NCBI RefSeq assembly: GCF_014216315.1
Contig: NZ_CP045702.1
Location: 4,588,001 to 4,652,000, forward strand
Direction of reading: 5' to 3'
From: Streptomyces finlayi
GTDB lineage: Bacteria; Actinomycetota; Actinomycetes; Streptomycetales; Streptomycetaceae
Length of the DNA stretch: 64,000 nucleotides
Every line of letters starts with the position of its first letter. Position 1 is the first letter of the stretch. A model generated the notes under the pieces. The model worked only from the letters and a program-made list of their open reading frames with translations. It made no database searches and had not been told where the DNA came from. Shown here one piece after another: positions 59,839 through 64,000 of this stretch. Made by a program: the position numbers and the translations under genes.

Positions 59839-61185
59839 GTGGCTACGCCGGAACCGAACGAGGGGCTTGAGCGCCTTTACCGGGAAACCGGCTGGACGCT
59901 GCGTCAGTTCGCGCAGGAGATCAACCGGCTAGGGACGGAACGTGGGACCCCCCTCCGATACCGAGAACCATCGGTGCACCAGTGGCTCAAGGGGCACAAG
60001 CCGAGAGAGGACGTGCGTCCGCTGATCTTGGAAGCCCTCGCCCGCAGGTTGCGCCGCCCCGTGACGGCCGGCGAGGCAGGGCTCCCCCCGGCGGCCGGAG
60101 ATCAGCAAGCCGACCACCCCAGTACGGTGGAAGGGCTGTTAGATCTGGGGAGGCAGGACATGGACCCATCCCGTCGGAGCATTCTCGGGGTCGGCCTGTT
60201 CTCCGTCGCGCTGACAATTCCCAACTGGCCCGATGTCATCGGCCGAATGCAAGCCGTTCAGAAAGGCCATGTTCAGCGGATAGGGATGACGGACGTTCAA
60301 ACCGTCGCCGCCATGACCGAGCGAATCTCTGACCTCGACGACCAGTTCGGCGGGCGGACCGCGCGGCCCATGGCTGCGGCATTCCTCGTGAACACAGCGG
60401 CCCCGTACCTACGCGCAGAGGCGCCGGCCGACGTGCGTAAGGCCATGATGGGTGCCGTCTCTGACCTCTGCTACCTCACGGGATACATGGCGGTGGACGA
60501 GGGGCTGCACGGATTGGCCCAGCGCTATTACCTCAAGGCGCTTGAGCTTGCCGGGGCTTCCGAGGATCACCTGACGTTCTGCACCACGCTGCGGGGCATG
60601 AGCGTTCAGGCCGTCGACATGGGGCACGGCGCGGAGGCGATGAGGCTTGCGGATGCCGCTGCTGCTGCCTCACCGAAAGCGGGCCCTCGAATGCGCGCGT
60701 TCCTTGCCGGACAGCAAGCCCATGCGGCAGCGCAGACGGGGGCGCGAGTGGCTGCCCGCGCATACCTCCGCGAAGCCGAAGTGGCCATGGAAAAGGCAGA
60801 GTCCCAGTCCAAGGCTTTCGGCTCGTACGACCCTTCCTCATTGCTCTACCACACGAGCCAAGTGCGCTTTGTGTTGGGCGATGTCGCCGGATCGATTGCG
60901 GCAATGCAGCAGTCGGACAACATCCGCCAGAGCGTCTATCGGCGCGCTCGCGTCCGGCACCGCTGCACCCTCGCTGAGCGTCAGCTCGACCTGGGCCACC
61001 TTGAGGCAGCCTGCCAGACTTGGACGCTCGCGCTGGACGACTACCCGAGTCTGCAATCCGGTCGGGCAGATGAGCGGATCAAAACCATGCACAGCCGCAT
61101 TAGGCCGTACCTCAGGAATCACGCTGCCCGAGACCTTTTCGAGAAGGCGCGGTTGGTTACACCAGCGGAACTGCTTCCTCGATAG
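59839..61185 (+). CDS. HTH/TPR-type transcriptional regulator (NsdA-like)
   Basis: This 448-residue protein starts at a GTG with GAGG upstream. Residues 10-75 form a divergent helix-turn-helix (RLYRETGWTLRQFAQEINRL, YREPSVHQWLKGHKPREDV). After a linker with MDPSRRSILGVGLFSVALTI, the remaining 300 residues are TPR-like helix pairs (LAQRYYLKALELAGASEDH, RAYLREAEVAMEKAESQSKAF). This resembles NsdA and related streptomycete regulators of development and secondary metabolism. It is divergent from the five-gene kinase block, which it may control. The effector is unknown. Confidence 0.8.
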   Translation: MATPEPNEGLERLYRETGWTLRQFAQEINRLGTERGTPLRYREPSVHQWLKGHKPREDVRPLILEALARRLRRPVTAGEAGLPPAAGDQQADHPSTVEGLLDLGRQDMDPSRRSILGVGLFSVALTIPNWPDVIGRMQAVQKGHVQRIGMTDVQTVAAMTERISDLDDQFGGRTARPMAAAFLVNTAAPYLRAEAPADVRKAMMGAVSDLCYLTGYMAVDEGLHGLAQRYYLKALELAGASEDHLTFCTTLRGMSVQAVDMGHGAEAMRLADAAAAASPKAGPRMRAFLAGQQAHAAAQTGARVAARAYLREAEVAMEKAESQSKAFGSYDPSSLLYHTSQVRFVLGDVAGSIAAMQQSDNIRQSVYRRARVRHRCTLAERQLDLGHLEAACQTWTLALDDYPSLQSGRADERIKTMHSRIRPYLRNHAARDLFEKARLVTPAELLPR

Positions 61186-61191
61186 CCTGAG

Positions 61192-61401
61192 GTGGCAGAA
61201 GACAAGGAATCAATCTGGGGGATTGTGGATCAGGGCGTGGCCGCAATTCTGGGGGCCGCCGTCGGAGCTGTGGCCACTGGAGGGCGGCGTATATGGCCTC
61301 GGCGTCGGCCCACCGGATGCAGCGTCGGCAAGCGCGCCGCGAAGCGTATTCGAACTTTCTCAATGAGCTCCAAAAGTGCGAAACGCTCTGGCGTGCGTGA
61401 C
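61192..61401 (+). pseudogene. Frameshifted small membrane-type protein fragment
   Basis: A GTG seven bases after the regulator stop opens AEDKESIWGIVDQGVAAILGA followed by AVGAVATGG. The frame then changes near 61285: the plausible continuation AYMASASAHRMQRRQARREAY and SNFLNELQKCETLWRA lies in the next frame and stops at about 61401. One hydrophobic helix followed by an Arg-rich helix matches a common streptomycete hypothetical type. The homology ends where the ybaK stop region begins, which probably marks the right edge of this accessory insertion. Confidence 0.55.
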
Positions 61402-61436
61402 CGCGGTGATCAGGACCGCGACCGTGACCAACGGTG

Positions 61437-61943
61437 TCACTCGCTCCGCTCGCGCACATCCACGAGGGTGCCGCCCGCGTGCCCGATCAGGGTCTTCGGG
61501 TCGAGGGGGAAGACGGTGTACGGGGTGCCCGCCGCCGCCCACACCACCGCGTGGTCGAGCAGTCCGCGGTCGGCGAGGACCCGGGTCTTCGTACGGTGGC
61601 CGAAGGGCGGCACGCCCCCGATCGCGTACCCGGTCGTCTCCCTGACCAGGTCGGCCCCGGGGCGGGTGACCTTCGCCGCGCACAGTTCGCGGCGCACCAG
61701 CTCCACGTCCACCCGGGAGGAACCGTCCACGAGGACGAGCACCGGTACGCCGTCGGCCTCGAAGACGAGCGACTTCACGATCGCGCTGAGCTCACAGCCG
61801 ATCGCGGCGGCGGCTTCCGCCGCTGTGCGGGTGGCCTCGGGGAAGCGGCGGACCTCGACCTCCAGGCCCAGTTCGCGCAGGGCCTCGGCGAAGCGCGGGT
61901 GGGCCTCGGACGGGGTGGCCGGAGTGGCCTCGGGTGTACTCAT
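61437..61943 (-). CDS. YbaK/ProX-type aminoacyl-tRNA deacylase
   Basis: This 168-residue cytosolic protein starts at the ATG at 61943. The editing-domain motifs are clear: EVRRFPEATRTAAEAAAAIGCELSAIVKSLVF with the catalytic Lys, LVDGSSRVD, GADLVRETTGYAIGGVPPFGH with the GxxPGG-like loop, and a C-terminal LIGHAGGTLVDV. Such proteins hydrolyse mischarged Cys- or Ala-tRNA. The family member (YbaK versus ProX/PrdX) cannot be fixed by eye. It stands between the accessory block and the PBP gene. Confidence 0.88.
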   Translation of the reverse strand: MSTPEATPATPSEAHPRFAEALRELGLEVEVRRFPEATRTAAEAAAAIGCELSAIVKSLVFEADGVPVLVLVDGSSRVDVELVRRELCAAKVTRPGADLVRETTGYAIGGVPPFGHRTKTRVLADRGLLDHAVVWAAAGTPYTVFPLDPKTLIGHAGGTLVDVRERSE

Positions 61944-62017
61944 CCCCGCACGCCAGCGGTCGGTGTACGGCACATGCGACATGGTTTCGGAGTGTGGGCC
62001 ACCGTGACGACGTGCCT

Positions 62018-63652
62018 TCAGCGCCCGGCGCGCAGGACCGCCGCCACCACCGGGCCCGCCGCGTCGCCGCCGTGGCCGCCCGACTGGACGACCGCGGCTG
62101 CGGCCAGGTCGTCGCTGAATCCGGTGAACCAGCTGTTGGACACGCTCTGTCCGTCGACCTCCGCCGAGCCCGTCTTGGCGCCCTTGTCGCCGCCGACCGA
62201 GGCCATGGCGGCCTTGCCGGTGCCCCAGGTCGCCGTCGCCCGCATCATCGTGTTGAGCTGCGCGGTGACGTAGCCCGGGAGCGAGCGGGACGCCTTGGCG
62301 AGCTGCCGGCCGTCCAGGGACTGCGGCACGATGACCGGCTGGCGGAAGGTGCCGTTGCGGGCGGTGGCGGTGATGGACGCGATGTTGAGGGCGTTCATCT
62401 GTACCGTGCCCTGGCCGATGTACTGCGCCGCGGCTTCGCCGCCGACCGCCTCGGGAATGCTGCCGTCGGTCGAGAAGATGCCGGTCTTCCAGTCGAGGCC
62501 GATCCCGAAGACGTCCCGTGCCTCCTTGCCGAGCGCCGAGTCGTCGGCCACCTCGTCGATCTTCTTGATGAAGGCCGTGTTGCAGGAGCGCGCGAAGCTC
62601 GTCGTGAACGTGTCGGTCGGCGGGAGGAGGAAGTGGTCCAGGTTGTGGAAGGTGTTTCCCTCGTACAGCACGTCCTTGGGGCATTCGACCGGGGCGTTCG
62701 CGGAGACGAGACCCTTCTCGATCAGCAGCGCCGCCGTCACGATCTTCAGCGTGGAGCCGGGCGCCTGCTTGCCCTGCATCGCCGCGTTGAAGTCAGTCAC
62801 CGGGTTGTTGGCGACCGCGCTGATCGCGCCCGTCGAGGGCTGCACCGCCACCACCGACGCCTGGTCGAACTGCATCACCGCCCGCTCGGCCGCCGCCTGG
62901 GCCCCGGCCTCGATCGTCGTCCGGAGCTTGCCGGGCTTCCCCTTCGTCAGGTTCAGCAGCGTCGTCTTCGGCGCCGACTCCCCGGCCGGTTCGATCCAGG
63001 TCTCGATGCCCGCCGTGCCGCCGCTCTTCGCCCCGTACTTCTCCCGCAGCGTGGCCAGCACCGGCGCCAGCGACGGGTACGTCTCCTTGTCGAGGACCTT
63101 GTCGTTGCGGTCGACGGCCTCGATCTCCGGCGTCGACGCCTGGCCCGTCCGCAGCGTCGCCCCGTCGGTCAGCTGCGGGTGGATCACCGTGGGCTCCCAG
63201 TCGACGAGTGCCTTGCCGCTGGTCAGACCCCGCACCACGGTCAGTTCGGAGGCGTACGACAGGGTCTTCGACGTGCCCTCGTACGACACCGTCGCCTTCA
63301 CCGTGTACGGCACCTTCGAGCCCACCGCGGCACCCGGAGTGATCACGGCCTTGGTGACATGGGCGTCCTCGGTGTAGCCGGTGAGCAGCTGTGCGGCGCC
63401 TGCCTCGTTGTTGGTGAGCAGGGACGCGGCCGTCGCGTCACCGGCTGCCCACGCCTTCAGGAAATCCTTCGAGGTCCCGGCTATCTCCGCCTCGCTGAGC
63501 GGCCCGGTCTTCACCTCCGAAGAGGTGCCCGTGGCTCTCAGCCCGTCGTCCTCGCTGCCGCCCCCGACCACGGTGTACGCGCCGTATAAGGCGCCGCCGG
63601 CCATCACTGCGAACACGCCGCCTATGACGGCGACCTTTCCCCCACTGCGCAT
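62018..63652 (-). CDS. Class B penicillin-binding protein (transpeptidase) with NTF2-like domain
   Basis: This 544-residue protein starts at the ATG at 63652. A signal anchor (VAVIGGVFAVMAGGALYGAYTV) places the rest outside the membrane. Residues 55-160 form an NTF2-like MecA-N domain, then a dimerisation linker, then the transpeptidase with STLK (SxxK, near residue 300), SCNTAF (SxN) and KTGSAE (KTG). It cross-links peptidoglycan. Its relation to pmt next door and to SsgA-like proteins fits the S. coelicolor SCO3156/3157 PBPs that act in sporulation-stage wall synthesis. That link is by synteny. Confidence 0.92.
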   Translation of the reverse strand: MRSGGKVAVIGGVFAVMAGGALYGAYTVVGGGSEDDGLRATGTSSEVKTGPLSEAEIAGTSKDFLKAWAAGDATAASLLTNNEAGAAQLLTGYTEDAHVTKAVITPGAAVGSKVPYTVKATVSYEGTSKTLSYASELTVVRGLTSGKALVDWEPTVIHPQLTDGATLRTGQASTPEIEAVDRNDKVLDKETYPSLAPVLATLREKYGAKSGGTAGIETWIEPAGESAPKTTLLNLTKGKPGKLRTTIEAGAQAAAERAVMQFDQASVVAVQPSTGAISAVANNPVTDFNAAMQGKQAPGSTLKIVTAALLIEKGLVSANAPVECPKDVLYEGNTFHNLDHFLLPPTDTFTTSFARSCNTAFIKKIDEVADDSALGKEARDVFGIGLDWKTGIFSTDGSIPEAVGGEAAAQYIGQGTVQMNALNIASITATARNGTFRQPVIVPQSLDGRQLAKASRSLPGYVTAQLNTMMRATATWGTGKAAMASVGGDKGAKTGSAEVDGQSVSNSWFTGFSDDLAAAAVVQSGGHGGDAAGPVVAAVLRAGR

Positions 63653-63674
63653 CGTGCGGTCCCCTCCCCAGGAG

Positions 63675-63700
63675 TCCCCCTTGAACGTTTTCAAGGGGGA
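63675..63700. repeat. Perfect hairpin between pmt and the PBP gene
   Basis: TCCCCCTTGAA and TTCAAGGGGGA form an eleven-pair stem with a CGTT loop, 23 bases upstream of the PBP start. On the reverse strand it could end the pmt transcript; a T-run (TTTT) lies only on the forward side. It might also be a 5'-leader structure of the PBP mRNA. Confidence 0.6.
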
Positions 63701-63758
63701 TTTTCCGGCACTCTACGGGAGAGCGGAGACAGGCGGGGCGGCTGTTATGGGACCGGGA

Positions 63759-64000
63759 TCAGACCCACGTATCGAGCCACATCCGGTCCCGCCAGGACGT
63801 GTCCGGGAGGGACGTGCCCGTGTACAGCGGCCAGAAGTACACGAAGTTCCACACGATGAGCAGCACCAGAATCCCCGCGGCCACCGCCCCCAGCGTCCGG
63901 CGGCGCTCTCCGGACGGATCGCCGGCCGGCAGGCCAGGGTCCTCCGGGTCCTTCCCGGTCCGGGCCTCCGCGGCGGGCCCGATCAGCGCGCCGGTCATCA
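63759..64000 (-). CDS. pmt: Protein O-mannosyltransferase, C-terminal end (cut by window edge)
   Basis: The reverse-strand frame runs from the window edge to a stop at 63759. A hydrophobic helix (LGAVAAGILVLLIVWNFVYFW) is followed by PLYTGTSLPDTSWRDRMWL and DTWV, the C-terminal signature of actinobacterial PMT-family dolichyl-phosphate-mannose protein mannosyltransferases. A Met at 63998 is more likely internal than a start. In S. coelicolor Pmt (SCO3154) glycosylates exported proteins, and the adjacent PBP gene order is the same. Only about 80 residues are visible. Confidence 0.8.
   Translation of the reverse strand, partial: MTGALIGPAAEARTGKDPEDPGLPAGDPSGERRRTLGAVAAGILVLLIVWNFVYFWPLYTGTSLPDTSWRDRMWLDTWV

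Overview
The window is a high-GC actinobacterial chromosome segment, almost certainly from a Streptomyces: Shine-Dalgarno-led ATG/GTG starts, ATGA/GTGA overlaps, SepX/GlpR, an SsgA-like sporulation protein, a Pmt mannosyltransferase tail and gene orders conserved across Actinobacteria. Most of it is core chromosome. It is interrupted by one decayed accessory island next to a tRNA-Ala gene and by a second small insertion near the right end.

Layout. 1-10.4 kb: a DUF6227-type protein, an IS200/IS605 relic, a SAF-domain protein, MTA phosphorylase (mtnP), a Ruc/FmdB-type redox chaperone behind a CIRCE operator, an MFS exporter, a CPA-type cation/proton antiporter and a penicillin-acylase-family amidase. 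10.4-16.8 kb: the actinobacterial cluster 5-FCL, galU, glp (MoeA-like), moaC, mog, a GNAT enzyme and sepX/glpR, then tRNA-Ala(CGC). Glp and SepX/GlpR are a known partner pair in actinobacterial cell division. 16.9-32.1 kb: the accessory island. It holds a frameshifted PglW-like NERD/kinase gene (type-2 BREX/Pgl flavour), a MarR/HTH-like regulator, an IS4-type relic, and a 1,493-residue secreted toxin-like gene (ricin-type lectin, Ala-rich coiled coil, C-terminal toxin candidate) cut by an IS3 element with an exact 3-bp target duplication. A candidate immunity gene, a second IS3 end, an ISAs1 relic and the back half of an Lhr/BrxHI-like helicase follow.

32.1-48.6 kb: a GNAT enzyme, exonuclease III, a MerR regulator divergent from a BVMO-hydrolase-SDR operon, a tricorn protease, a TetR-MMPL unit with two palindromic operators, an SsgA-like protein and a Cbi/Nik ECF metal importer with a Nur-like box. 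48.6-57.4 kb: an OhrR-like regulator, a serine hydrolase, an SDR, a second copy of a 162-bp MITE, and an Fbp-type iron ABC transporter. The transporter shares an iron box (IdeR/DmdR type) with a divergent adenylation-carrier-membrane acyltransferase fusion. 57.4-61.4 kb: a small accessory block with an atypical kinase, a Cys-tailed 147-residue protein, three small proteins and a divergent HTH/TPR regulator. 61.4-64 kb: a YbaK-type deacylase, a class B PBP and the C-terminus of Pmt.

The best candidates for something undescribed are the iron-box-controlled A-PCP-acyltransferase locus, the kinase/Cys-tail block, and the lectin-coiled-coil toxin with its overlapping partner gene.
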